From Piromyces finnis (Eukaryota; Neocallimastigomycota; Neocallimastigomycetes; Neocallimastigales; Neocallimastigaceae): 64,000 nt of DNA. Of this stretch, positions 44,027 to 56,035 are shown one piece after another (within the stretch, counting starts at the first letter, position 1; each line of letters opens with the position of its first letter). The position numbers and the translations under genes are program-made. The stretch covers positions 971,001 to 1,035,000 of the forward strand of contig MCFH01000006.1 in assembly GCA_002104945.1 (NCBI GenBank). Reading direction: 5' to 3'. The notes below the pieces were generated by a model. That model ran no database searches and was not told the DNA's origin. It was given only the letters and a program-made list of their open reading frames with translations.

Positions 44027-45584
44027 GGAAGGAAATTTTTCATTTTTATATAAATTTTTTTTTTTTTTAAATAAATAATATTATAAGCATTAAAGTTTTA
44101 TATTAATAACCGTAATGCTTAGAGATTAATGGAGATAAAAAACGTAGATCATTTTATTATTTTAATAATTTTATTTTATATATACTAAAACATAATTTAA
44201 TTTAATATATTTATTATAAAATATAAAACATGAAATTAAAATTAAATTAAATATTTTTATTATAAACTTTAATTATATATATTAATATATTAAAAAGGAG
44301 TAGTTATAATAACAATTTGTGATACATTATAACAGTAGACCACCAATAAACATAAATTGCCATTCCATTTAAATTATAAAATATGTAATATTATGAAAAT
44401 CCAACATCACAAATTCCAAAAAAGGATTTTTATTTCATGAAACGAAAACTCATGCCAAAGATTAAGTGACAATTATTTTTATATTAATAATTTAAATTTT
44501 GAGATAAAAATACATTATGAATATACTATGGCCTATGGCCAAAACTATAGTAGTATGAAGTAATATAATTAATAATTATAATAGTAAAGAACATGAACCT
44601 TTGAATATATTAATATTTCAATATTTCATATAATAATATTAATAATTAATTAATATTAGTATTATGTAATTTTAATAATTGAAGTTGAAAATTATATTTT
44701 CATCATATAAAATAAAATTGTAAAAATAAAAAATTAAAATTTTTTCAATTTATTGGTATATGTATATTATTTATAAAACAAAAATAAAAATTTTATTTTT
44801 GGATTTTTAAAGAATAGTTTTTTGAAATAAAATAATATTTAATTGAAACAAAAAATATATTATAAAAATTATTAAAATTTAATATAATAAAAGAAACTAA
44901 GATAAGGAAATTTAAATATTTTTAAAACATCATATTATTAAAATTCACAAAATAATTTATCTTTATTATTTTATTTAATTCAAATTTTTTTATTTATTTA
45001 ATACAATGATTAATATGATTAATTATTATTTATATTTTTATAAAATCATAATTGCGTATAGCTTTTTTAAGAAGCGTGACAAAAAGTGCTTTTTTTTTTT
45101 ATGGTATAATATAATATATATATGTTGTAAAGTTTAAATTTGTAGAAATGAAATATAAATATAAAAGAACACCAATTAGTAAAAAAAAGTAAATGTAATG
45201 TAGTATAAATGTATCATAATAATTTATATAAAAAATCGAAAAGGCAATTATTATTATTATAATTAAGCACAGTAATTCTACTTAATTTTTGGTGTGATTA
45301 AAAAGTCAAAGATCAAGTATTGATTTTTGATACTATTTGTTATTTCTTTAATAATGACTTCCTTATTAGAGTGTTGCTAATGATGCAAATAGTTTACTTT
45401 TGAAATACTTACATTACATTGAAGCTGTACTAGATCTTATTTTATTAAAATCAATTAAGGAATAAAAGCGTGATACTATATTTAAGGATTGAATATTATT
45501 TTTTAAAGTATGATAAAAATACTTTTTTTTTTTTTTTTTTTAAATTTACTAATAAATAAATAAGAAAAAAAAAATTTTCAGAAA
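44027..45584. other. AT-rich intergenic region
   Basis: No coding potential or repeat recognised apart from homopolymer runs. Confidence 0.7.
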
Positions 45585-45672
45585 TTTTGTTATTATGAGT
45601 TTTAATAACTTGTTTAAATTTAAGAGACATTTTCTTATCAGTATGAAAACAAAAATGAGTGTATGCATATTT
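45585..45672 (-). mobile_element. Old LINE fragment (RT region)
   Basis: GAGTTTTAATAACTTG...AGAGACATTTTCTTATCA aligns with the LINE RT thumb region seen intact near 35150 on the plus strand, with many substitutions. It sits beside the 3' break of LINE C. Confidence 0.6.
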
Positions 45673-45703
45673 AAAAAAACCTTTTAAAATAACTAATTTT
45701 TAT

Positions 45704-48700
45704 TTATTTATCTTCAGCATTGACGCTCTTGGATGTTGCTTCAAACCTTTTGAACATTGTCCATTGCTGGCCAATAGCAAAAGGCATGATTTTGGTTAGA
45801 AGTTCCGCGGTTACCGTCAAGAATGGTGTTCCTTCGTTAGCGCCAGATTGAATCTGACGCTTGCAAAGTTCTTTCCATTCCCTTGAATTGTAATTAATAT
45901 TGTTAAAACTTCTTCCCCCAAGAAGGAATTTAAATATTTTACTGCACACACTAGAATAATCATACACATTAATATTCACCGGATTATTAGAACTATTACT
46001 ATTTTTATCTAAATTACTATCTAAATTAGAATTATTATCTTCACTATTGCTATCATTACTAATATTATTATTTCTACTACTATTATTGTTATTATTACTA
46101 TTGTTATTATTACTATTGTTATTATTATTACTACTACTATTATTATTATTAATATTATTACTATCTCTACTGATATTAACATTTTCATTATTATTGATAG
46201 GACTGTTGGAATTACGTTGACTGAAAAAATTTAATAGCTGGACTATGGAATCATAATGTTTAATACGGATATCTCTAAATGTTGGACAATCTAATAACCA
46301 ATGTTTAATACTTTGATCTCCACACTTGCAACATGGACAGTAGTTAGGACAAACTGGATCAACAAATTTAGCAGCTTTGGCAACTCTAGCATCCAACTTG
46401 TATCCGCTTCTTGCTTTCAATAGCCAGTAAAAGCCATAGGCAAACTCTGGGTACTCATAACATAATTTAATAAAATCTTTAGTTTCAATAAATTTATTAT
46501 CATCATAATATTGCGCTTTGATTGAATTCCCTTTGAGATCTTTCCAATAAAAGTTTTTAACTGCTTTAACATCTCCATGCTTCTTTAGTTTTTTATCAAG
46601 TGTCCTACTTGATTTGCACCATGTATATTTTCTAAATTTAGGAATGTAATTGACAAGGTGTGAGATAATACAATTCGAGTTTTTCATTTGTTAAAACATC
46701 TAACCTGAGCTAATGCACATTTGGCTGACAATGGAGGAATATTCAAATCTTTTGAGATAGAGTATAAAGATATAAACGATACAGCTTTATGAACTCCGGC
46801 AACCCATCGTATTCCTTTGTTAACATGCTTCTGAGCAATCCTAGACCTAGCTTTGTTGGATCCAAGTAATGGTGCAATGTATGAAATTCTACTGATCACT
46901 TGTGAGTTAAGTACTAGCTTTTTGAAAGGAATAGGAATATTAGGATTTCTTAAGAATTTACTGACTGAAAAAAGTCCTTTCAAAACTTTGTTATTAAGAG
47001 TTTTAATAACTGGTTTAAGGGACAGATTCTTATCAAATGGAACACCAAGATAAGTATAACAATCAGTAGTTGGAATGGGTTGTCCTGCTAAGTAAAATGT
47101 TGGATCTCTCTTGTTCTGATTTTCTATTGATTCAGGACGAATCACCATCGTTGAACATTTTTGGATACCAAATTCCATTTCATTATACAATGCCCATTAA
47201 TTAACTCTTCTAAGCATCTTTTTTAAGTATCCTCTTGTTGGAGCACAAATAACTATATCTGCAAAAAGTCCACCACAGCATCGAGTGTCACCTAAACTGA
47301 CTCCAAGATCTTCGCACTCTTTAAATATATCATTAATAAAGAGATTAAAGAGAATAGGAGAAAGAGGGCAACCTTGACGGACTCCTTTCTTCATATCAAA
47401 AGATTTCGAGAATTGTCCATCTAATTTGACATTAGCCTTAGATGTTAAATATAAATTTTTGATGAATTGTAAACTCTTACCTCGGATTCCTAAACAATCT
47501 AATTTATGGAGAATATTACCGATTGGGACTGAATCGTATGCTTTCCTGAGATCTAAAAAGGCCAAATATGTCTCTTTATTATCTAATTGACGTCTACGGC
47601 ATATTTCTTGGATTGAAATGAAAAGACTGATACTTTCTTCCTTTTTTCGAAAACCAAATTGTTCAGGTCTAATGAAATTATTCTTTAGACCATATTCTGA
47701 GATTCTAGTGGTGACAATTTTGGAAATCAACTTAATACCATTATTGATAAGTGATATACCTCGATAGTTATCACAATCTGTCAAATCTCCCTTCTTAGGA
47801 ATAGAAACAATACTGGATTCATTCCATGAGTTGGGGAAGTCTCCATCCCAAATACGGTTAAATAATTTAAGAATAAAATTTAAACCATGAGCGTCATTAT
47901 CTGAAGTGGTATTACCAGAAGAATTATTATCTGTAGCATTATTAGAATCATTACTTGATGGAATTAATGCTTTGTAAAATTCAATTGGAATACCATCCGG
48001 ACCTGATGCTTTATAATTTGGAGTAGAGAGGATAGCTGACTTGACTTCATCAATACTAATATCTTGGTTGATATCCCACTCATCAAGCATAGGAAGTGAA
48101 AAACGTTTATTCATTGGTTCTTCATACCAATGCTCCAAATCAAGACTTACACCACTTGGATCTGATGCAAGCTTTTCGAAATGATCATGCCACACATCTA
48201 GTTGTTCTTCCGTAGCAACAACTAATTCTCCATTTTTGTTTTTAATTGGTTGAGCAATAAAGAAAGAATCTTTTCCAATTTTTGCAGTTTTCTTGATCCA
48301 TTTCCAGGCCTTCTTAGGATTATGACTCTTCATATACTCACATCCTGTTTTAATCCAATGAAGATATTCTTGTTTCCTAAATTCATTACATCTTTTGTGG
48401 ATGTAATCAATGAGCTTACGGTAGATTTTAATTCTTTTAATAAATTCATCTATATCATAAATTCTTTCTTTTTTAAATCTCTTATACAACTTCATTTTGA
48501 TTTTTTGAAGATTAAAAATTTGTTGTGAAATATGAAATGAAGACTTTATAACATTATTTGCTGAGGTAATACTGAGCTCGTCTGCAATTGAAAAAGCAGT
48601 TGAAGTAAACTCTTTGGAAAGTTCATCTGTAGAAACATTAGGATCGTTGAATTTTGCTGAAAGAATTTGGAATTTATTATGACTAAGAATAGATTCCTTT

Positions 48701-50163
48701 TCCTCAATACATTTTAATCTATTCCATTTCAGAATTTTCTTAGGAACATTAAAGTCATTAGAAAAATCTTCCATAGGAATAATTTTACCATTAATAAGAA
48801 GTGGCTTATGGTCTGATACAGGATAAAAATTATTTATAAATGATCCTGAGTGAATAAGATCTTTCATCTTCGAATTGATAAGAGTATGGTCAATGTCGGA
48901 AGATTGATCACCTCGAGTCCAAGAGATAGTAGACCCTCTAAGCGGAAGAATTTCCCAATCTCCTAATCCATTAGTTGATAACCAGTTGGATAATTTTACT
49001 TTAGACATATTAAAATCACCAACAAGAATCGATGGATGGGATGAATGAGTTTGTAACCACAAGCGAACTTCTAACTTTGCATGATCAACATAGATGTTGT
49101 GATGACTATGAGGCATATAAACATTTCCAATCGAGCATTTGAATCTATTCCAAAGACTAAAAGTATAAATAGAAATAATATACTTTCCAGAGAAGTTTTC
49201 AAGTGAGGCTTGACACGAATTGTGAAAACCTAAATATAAACCTCTCATTCCCGGAACTGATTCGTCAGCTTTCTTGAAAAAGTGTCTATAGTTTCGCAAA
49301 GTAACACGACAAGGATAATCTGTATTCGAACCAGAACCATTACCAGTTTCTTGGAAACATAAAAATAATGGTTTGAAAATAGCAGTGAAATAGCTAATAC
49401 TATCTCTCTTTTCGTGATTCCACCCATTGGTGTTCCAACTAAGACAAAAAGAAAAGTTATCAGGCTTGTTGGATGAGGAAGAATCGTTGCTATTATTATT
49501 ATTATCAAGGTCATCATTATTAATGGATGATGCATCAGAGGAATAAGTAGAACTATTACTAGATGGCTGTGAAACTGAAGAACTATCAACTATTGAACTG
49601 TTATCAGAGTTGATAGAGCTATTAGAATTAATTGTTGAATGTTGAGATTGAAATTGTGTTTGCTGTAGATCTGGAATATTTTCATGATGGGAAACTTGTT
49701 GAAGATCCTGTTGAAGATCTTGTTGAAGATCGGATTGTTGATGAGATTGTTGAACTGATTGTTGAAGTGATTGTTGAATTGAAAGTTGATGTTTATTAGA
49801 AACTAAAATTTTACGTTTGAGTGTGGAAAAAGTGTATTTGTGATTCCTTCTACTACGAGCTGAAAAGGAAATTGAGGTAACTGAAAGTTTCTTCTTTAAC
49901 ATGTGTAAGATTTTAATACAATCTTTTGATGAACCATGAACCTTGACTAAGAAAAAGTGATCATTGAAAGTCTGAAAATATTTAACACTAATAACTGAAT
50001 TAAATTTATCTTCTAGAATAACCTCGAGTTTTTCCCATAGCATATTTACTGACCATGATCGAATACCACGGATAAAGAAGGAGCGAATATCATCTAAGGG
50101 GATACCAAAAGACCGGGTACCACGTCTGATATAATTCTTATCTTTAATATAAAGGACTGACAT
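45704..50163 (-). pseudogene. LINE C polyprotein, disabled
   Basis: Open from 50163 with the same N-terminal, endonuclease and RT order as the intact LINE and very high identity. Lesions: a 3-nt in-frame deletion turns the RT catalytic FADD into FAD (about 47258); GAA to TAA nonsense in the VNEWALYNE segment (about 47195); a one-base deletion after CFNK near 46686 that relics A and B also show; and a foreign end after residue SVNAE. It also has an expanded DLQQ repeat in the Gln-rich N-terminal region relative to the intact copy. Remaining open pieces are 47197-50163, 46684-47190 and 45704-46687. Confidence 0.9.
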
Positions 50164-50930
50164 GATAATTAATTCTAATTAAAAAATATTGAATATAAAA
50201 TAAATACTAATAAAAATTACAAATATAACGTATATGGAAAAAAATCTGTATCTCTCTCTCTTCTTAAAAGTACTGGATAGTACAAAAATTGTTACGATGC
50301 TTTGTTTAAATTTTTTTTTTTTGAATTCTAGTTGTAAATTTTCTTTAAAAATTCTAGTTTTGGTTTGTTGTTAGTAAATTCGAATCGCTTTTTGACACTA
50401 AACTTGTTTGACTTTACTTTTCATTAAATATTTAAATTGGTAAAAAATTTGAATCAAGAATGTCGACACCAGAAAGCTTGTGAATAGTATTTTTACATGA
50501 TGTAGAGTGAATCAGTCTCTTACAAGAAACAATACAATAATAGCTACATGAATATAAAAATACAATGCAAATGCTAAAGTTGACTACATTGGATTCTTAC
50601 AAGAGAAGAGTAGTACTACATGAATACATGAATAAAAGAAAAAAATACAGCAACAAAATGTATTACTCTTCTAATTAAATACTATACAAACTTACCTGAG
50701 TATCAAACATTCAACTTATTCATCAAATACTTAAATTCGATGAATAAAATGTTTTTTAATCGCTCAGTACCATGAGCTTAGTCCTAATAATTTTCCCTTA
50801 AAGACTAACCAAGCATCCATTGCGCAATACTTGGATTTAATTCTTCCTACTCTCTCAGTACCATGAGCATGAGTAGACCCCCTTGATAAACTCCATTTAT
50901 TAAATAAATGAAGGCACGTTCCCAAGAGGG
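45713..50930 (-). mobile_element. Near-full-length, defective LINE C (3' end missing)
   Basis: Minus-strand LINE with one 5' monomer (about 50811-50930), leader and most of the ORF. It breaks off within the last about 50 codons (at 45713, after SVNAE) and has no 3' UTR or A-tail, so it was cut by a rearrangement rather than normal 5' truncation. Confidence 0.9.
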
Positions 50931-50939
50931 TGGAACATG

Positions 50940-50942
<3 letters not shown>

Positions 50943-50973
<31 letters not shown>

Positions 50974-53100
50974 GGCATCAAATATTTTAAACTTTATTAT
51001 TAATTTAATTAAAATTATAATACATGTAATAAAAAATTAAAAAATAAAAATAAAAATAAAAAAAATATGTTTAAATAAACACAAATGAATAAAATTTGGG
51101 TATAATGTATTCTAGTAATTTTAATTAAAGTAAGAAAGCCACTATCATACTAAAGTATAATAATTGTATTTGACTTCCAATGCGACACCGAGCCAAAGAT
51201 CAAAATTTTGTCATGGAACAAAATTATGATCTCCATTGGTTGCGCTGGCCCTCCTGGCCTGTCTTACTGTTTCTTCAGCATTGACGCTCTTGGATGTTGC
51301 TTCAAACCTTTTGAACATTGTCCATTGCTGGCCAATAGCAAAAGGCATGATTTTGGTTAGAAGTTCCGCGGTTACTGTCAAGAATGGTGTTCCTTCGTTA
51401 GTATCAGATTGAATCTGACGCTTACAAAGTTCTTTCCATTCCCTTGAATTGTAATTAATATTGTTAAAACTTCTTCCCCCAAGAAGGAATTTAAATATTT
51501 TACTGCACACACTAGAATAATCATACACATTAATATTCACCGGATTATTAGAACTATTACTATCATTAACTAAATTACTATCTAAAGTAGAATTATTATC
51601 TTCACTATTGCTATCATTACTAATATTATTATTTCTATTATTGTTATTATTACTATTGTTACTATTACTATTGTTACTATTACTATTGTTATTACTACTA
51701 TTGTTACTATTACTATTAATGTTATTACTATCTCTACTGATATTATCAATTTCATTATTATTGATAGGACTATTGGAATTACGTTGACTGAAAAAATTAA
51801 GTAGCTGGACTATGGAATCATAATGTTTAATACGGATATCTCTAAATGTTGGACAATCTAATAACCAATGTTTAATACTTTGATCTCCACACTTGCAACA
51901 TGGACAGTAGTTAGGACAAACTGGATCAACAAATTTGGCAGCTTTGGCAACTCTAGCATCCAACTTGTATCCGCTTCTTGCTTTCAATAGCCAGTAGAAG
52001 CCATAGGCAAACTCTGGGTATTCATAACATAATTTAATAAAATCTTTAGTTTCAATAAATTTATTATCATCATAATATTGCGCTTTGATTGAATTCCTTT
52101 TGAGATCTTTCCAATAAAAGTTTTTAACTGCTTTAACATCTCCATGTTTCTTTAATTTTTTATCAAGTGTCCTACTTGATTTGCACCACGTGTATTTTCT
52201 AAATTTAGGAATGTAATTGACAAGGTGTGAGATAATACAATTTGAGTTTTTCCATTTGTTAAAACATCTAACCTGAGCTAACGCACATTTGGCTGACAAT
52301 GGAGGAATATTCAAATCTTTTGAGATAGAGTATAAAGATATAAACGATACAGCTTTATGAACTCCGGCAACACATCGTATTCCTTTGTTAACATGCTTCT
52401 GAGCAATCCTAGACCTAGCTTTGTTGGATCCAAGTAATGGTGCAAAGTATGAAACTCTGCTAATCACTTGTGAGTTAAGTACTAGTTTTTTGAAAGGAAT
52501 AGGAATATTAGGATTTCTTAAGAATTTACTGACTGAGAATAGCCCTTTCAAAACTTTGTTATTAAGAGTTTTAATTACTGGTTTAAGGGACAGATTCTTA
52601 TCAAATGGAACACCAAGATAAGTATAGCAATCAGTAGTTGGAATGGGTTGTCCTGCTAAGTAAAATGTTGGATCTCTCTTGTTCTGATTTTCTATTGATT
52701 CAGGACGAATCACCATCGTTGAACATTTCTGGATACCAAATTCCATTTCATTATACAATGCCCATTCGTTAACTCTTCTAAGCATCTTTTTTAAGCATCC
52801 TCTTGTTGGAGCACAAATAACTATATCATCTGCAAAAAGTCCACCACAGCATCGAGTGTCACCTAAACTGACTCCTAGATCTTCGCACTCTCTAAATATA
52901 TCATTAATAAAGAGATTAAAGAGAATAGGAGAAAGAGGGCAACCTTGACGGACTCCTTTCTTCACATCAAAAGATTTCGAGAATTGTCCATCTAATTTGA
53001 CATTAGCCTTAGATGTTAAATATAAATTTTTGATAAATTGTAGACTCTTACCTCGGATTCCTAAACAATCTAATTTATGGAGAATATTACCGATTGGGAC
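50943..53100 (-). mobile_element. 5'-truncated LINE D with A-tail and 12-bp target duplication
   Basis: Minus-strand insertion with a T-run (A-tail) at 50943-50970 and a 5' end at codon VPIGNIL of RT. Flanked by TGGAACATGAGA at 50931-50942 and 53101-53112, a clean target-site duplication. Confidence 0.93.
51211..53100 (-). pseudogene. LINE D polyprotein, 5'-truncated
   Basis: Uninterrupted C-terminal 630 codons of the LINE ORF, including catalytic FADD, GVRQGCPLSPILFNLF and the CPNYCPCCKCG cluster. It lacks the N-terminal domain, endonuclease and first RT motifs, so it cannot transpose by itself. No stop codons or frameshifts were found, which indicates a recent insertion. The open frame runs on into flanking DNA to about 53142. 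Confidence 0.88.
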
Positions 53101-53215
53101 TGGAACATGAGACCCCGATGAACTGTAAAGCTGTTCATTCAAATGTCTTTGTTCCGACTTATCGATTTGTAGCTCATCATAAGCTAAAGATCCACCAAGA
53201 AGGAACGTGTAATCA
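53101..53215 (-). mobile_element. Relic of a second LINE family
   Basis: Minus-strand translation reads YTFLLGGSLAYDELQID then KSEQRHLNEQLYSSSGSHVP. This resembles, but is clearly distinct from, the C-terminal FKFLLGGRSFNNINYNS region of the local LINE. Probably a fragment of a related LINE lineage into which LINE D inserted. Confidence 0.5.
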
Positions 53216-53606
53216 TAATAAAATTTAATAAATTTATTATCATCATAGACAAAAAAAATTAATACATAATATTAATTTCTTAATAAACCTAATAATAAAT
53301 TTTATAAATAATATAAATTTTCTATAAACTTAATAACAAATAATTAATTTTTATAACAAAAAAAACAAAACTTTTAAATCATAAAAAATTTGAATACATT
53401 TTTTATTTAATTTTAATTTTATTTTGTTTTTATTTTGTTTTACTTTTAATACTGAATTTATCAGAACAACTACATTTATAATTTTTATTTTATTTAATTT
53501 ATTTTTAATTTCATTTTATTAAATAACCTTTTTTCTTAAAAACACTATTGTTCTTAACATTAAGTTTATTGTTTAATATTTAACAGATATTAAATAATCA
53601 AACCAT
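53216..53606. other. 3' flank of GH48 copy 3
   Basis: AT-rich. A short stretch near 53215-53250 resembles the LINE segment around ATAAATTTATTATCATCATA. Otherwise nothing seen. Confidence 0.65.
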
Positions 53607-55904
53607 TTAACAGTTGGATGGCATACCACACCAGTTACCGTTTTCAACACCCCAGTCACCATCGGCATCAGTGTACCAGACATCACTGCAGGATGAACAG
53701 CACTTGTAACCTTGGGCAATGACATTAGCGTTACATTTAGCAGCTGGAGTAGAGGCTCCACCACAACCACACCATTGACCGTTTTCAACACCCCAGTCAC
53801 CATCAGCATCAGTGTAAACAACTTGGCAGTTCTTGGAACAGCACTTGTAACCTTGGCTCATGATAGAAGCTGAGCACTTACCACTGCTACCAGTGTTGCT
53901 GTTGTTGTTACCACTGCTGCTACCACCGTTGGAGTAGCTACCTAAGTCGTAAATGGCAATAAGACCATTGGCAACCATAATTTCGGTTTGACCCCAGAAT
54001 CTGTGGTAAGTGAAGGCTGGTGGGTTACCTCCGTTGAGGAAGTCTTCGACTTGAGCCCAATCTGGATCTTCCTTGTACTTTGGACGAATGTCAATGAAAG
54101 TAGCACCGCTCTTAATGTTGGCACCTTGAGCGTTCTTACCACTCCAGCCAGATGGAATGTAAGTTTCTTGACCGAAGTTGGCGTAGTCAAGACGTTCTTC
54201 GTAGGTAGCGTAACCAAGATCATCCTTGTAGTTTTCAAGGACTTCCATAACGTTAACAGCAAGAGAAAGACCTTCATCATCACCGTCCTTCATAGAAACC
54301 CACATTAAGGCCTTCATGATAGAGGCAAGAGTACCAAGATCAATACCAGTGGCAGAAACAGTACCGTGGAGGGATCTGTTAAGGTTGCTCTTGTTGAAGT
54401 TGGAGGACTTCCATTCATCTGGATTACCAGACCAGGCTAAGTTAGTGGCGTGAATAACTTCGTTACCACTAATTTGAACATTGTCCTTAACCCACTTGGC
54501 CCAGTTTTGACAGACAAGTCCGGCTCTTTCATCACCAGAAAGGTAGTACATGGAACAGACACGTTCCATACCCCAACCTTGCATACCAGTCCAGTTGTTG
54601 GATGGTGGGTCGTGGTAAACTGGTTGCCAGTCGTACCACATACCGTAGAAGGAAGTAATGTCGCTGCTTGGTTGAGCGTAGTGACCTTGCCATGAGTTAG
54701 TGGCACCACCAGCAATACAACCTTCTGGAGTTTGTAACCATCTGAATAATTCTAATTGACGGTCCATGGAAGTAGCCCAATCCTTAGCACCAGTAGCAGA
54801 CTTTGGCTTGAAAGCAGATTGAGTAGAAAGAATCCAGGCAGCTAATGGGGATTGGTAACCACTGTGAGTGTGGGAAGAACCAATTCTCCAAGACCAGTCA
54901 CCTTGTAAACCTCCACCCCAGGCGAAGTACCAGGAGATAAGGTAGTGAGCTGAGTTCTTACCAGAACCAGCAGAACATCTGTCGTAACCAACACAGTTAC
55001 CGATCTTCTTGAAGTATTTATCGTAGTGAGCGTAACGTAAGTAATCACCAAGCTTAGAGGCTTTCTTGGCAACAGATGAAAGATCTTGTCCATCTTCATC
55101 AGCCCATAACCAACCGAAGTAAGCGGCTTGAATGGCACGAGCATCGGCATCTGGAGCAGCAGTGTATCTCCATTGCTTAGCGTAGGAGTTATCTAAGGTG
55201 AAAAGATCTAAGAAACCGTTCTTACCACCCCACTTCATGGTTTCCCAACATGGGTGTGGAACAGTCTTCCAGGCAGATTCTGAAGCACCACGTTGGAAGG
55301 TGTTAATGAAGGATGGCTTAGACTTACCATCACCTTGTTGACCGTAACCGTACCAGTTATCACCATCAATAATCCAGTGCATGGCGTAGATATCCCAGTT
55401 ACCGTAGGCTTGGGAAAGTTCCTTGGCAATTGGATCTTCACCAACAACACCGTTGACGAATTCGAGCTTGGCTGGGTAGTCTTCAATATCATCACTTTCT
55501 GGAGCATAGGTAGCTGGTGAGGAAGTGTTGTACTTGCTCATACCTGGTTGGTTCTTGCTGTCTGGAATTAAGTGCTTTTCTAAGTAGCTCCAGGCAGTTT
55601 CAACACCAGAGTAATCACCAGTAAGCTTACCGTTAACAGCTTCTAACCAAACCCAGAAGGAGTAGGTTTCAGAGACGGATTCGTGACCGTGATCTGGAGC
55701 TTCAACCATAAGAGTTTCAATAGAGTGGTATGGAACGTTTTCTGGTGAGAAGTATTCAGATTGGTATGAACCATTACCAGTAATGATGTTGTAGTGGTCC
55801 ATAGCACGTTCAGCGAACTTTTGAGAGGCACCAGAACGCTTCATTGGAGCGGCCATAACGGCAGAAGCACCAAGAAGAGCAATAGCAGATCTAATAGATG
55901 GCAT
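53607..55904 (-). CDS. GH48 cellobiohydrolase with two fungal dockerins, copy 3
   Basis: Third gene for the same 765-residue secreted GH48 exocellulase with tandem fungal dockerins; protein identical to copies 1 and 2 and no nucleotide difference noticed. Same strand as copy 2. If LINE C and LINE D (about 7.4 kb) are removed, the two genes are only about 2.3 kb apart and look like a tandem duplication later split by retrotransposons. Copies 2 and 3 also share AAC before the ATG and a 26-bp upstream block. The 3' flank differs from the stop codon on. Copy number plus shared promoter motif suggest selection for high GH48 output. Confidence 0.97.
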   Translation of the reverse strand: MPSIRSAIALLGASAVMAAPMKRSGASQKFAERAMDHYNIITGNGSYQSEYFSPENVPYHSIETLMVEAPDHGHESVSETYSFWVWLEAVNGKLTGDYSGVETAWSYLEKHLIPDSKNQPGMSKYNTSSPATYAPESDDIEDYPAKLEFVNGVVGEDPIAKELSQAYGNWDIYAMHWIIDGDNWYGYGQQGDGKSKPSFINTFQRGASESAWKTVPHPCWETMKWGGKNGFLDLFTLDNSYAKQWRYTAAPDADARAIQAAYFGWLWADEDGQDLSSVAKKASKLGDYLRYAHYDKYFKKIGNCVGYDRCSAGSGKNSAHYLISWYFAWGGGLQGDWSWRIGSSHTHSGYQSPLAAWILSTQSAFKPKSATGAKDWATSMDRQLELFRWLQTPEGCIAGGATNSWQGHYAQPSSDITSFYGMWYDWQPVYHDPPSNNWTGMQGWGMERVCSMYYLSGDERAGLVCQNWAKWVKDNVQISGNEVIHATNLAWSGNPDEWKSSNFNKSNLNRSLHGTVSATGIDLGTLASIMKALMWVSMKDGDDEGLSLAVNVMEVLENYKDDLGYATYEERLDYANFGQETYIPSGWSGKNAQGANIKSGATFIDIRPKYKEDPDWAQVEDFLNGGNPPAFTYHRFWGQTEIMVANGLIAIYDLGSYSNGGSSSGNNNSNTGSSGKCSASIMSQGYKCCSKNCQVVYTDADGDWGVENGQWCGCGGASTPAAKCNANVIAQGYKCCSSCSDVWYTDADGDWGVENGNWCGMPSNC

Positions 55905-55972
55905 GTTTTTATAAAAAAAGAATTTTTTTTTTAATTATTATTCAATAATAATAGAATTTTTATATTTTTAGA

Positions 55973-55988
55973 GTTTGTTCCAGCAAAC
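55973..55988 (-). promoter_or_regulatory. Conserved palindromic element upstream of GH48 copy 3
   Basis: Coding-strand GTTTGCTGGAACAAAC, identical to copies 1 and 2, 68 nt before the ATG, in otherwise mostly unrelated AT-rich DNA. Confidence 0.6.
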
Positions 55989-56009
55989 AAATGTATTAAA
56001 AAATATAAA

Positions 56010-56035
56010 ATTTTTTAATTATGAAGTTTTAAAAT
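56010..56035 (-). promoter_or_regulatory. 26-bp block shared with GH48 copy 2 upstream region
   Basis: Identical to 44001-44026. Lies at a similar distance from the palindromic motif as in copy 2. Confidence 0.45.
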
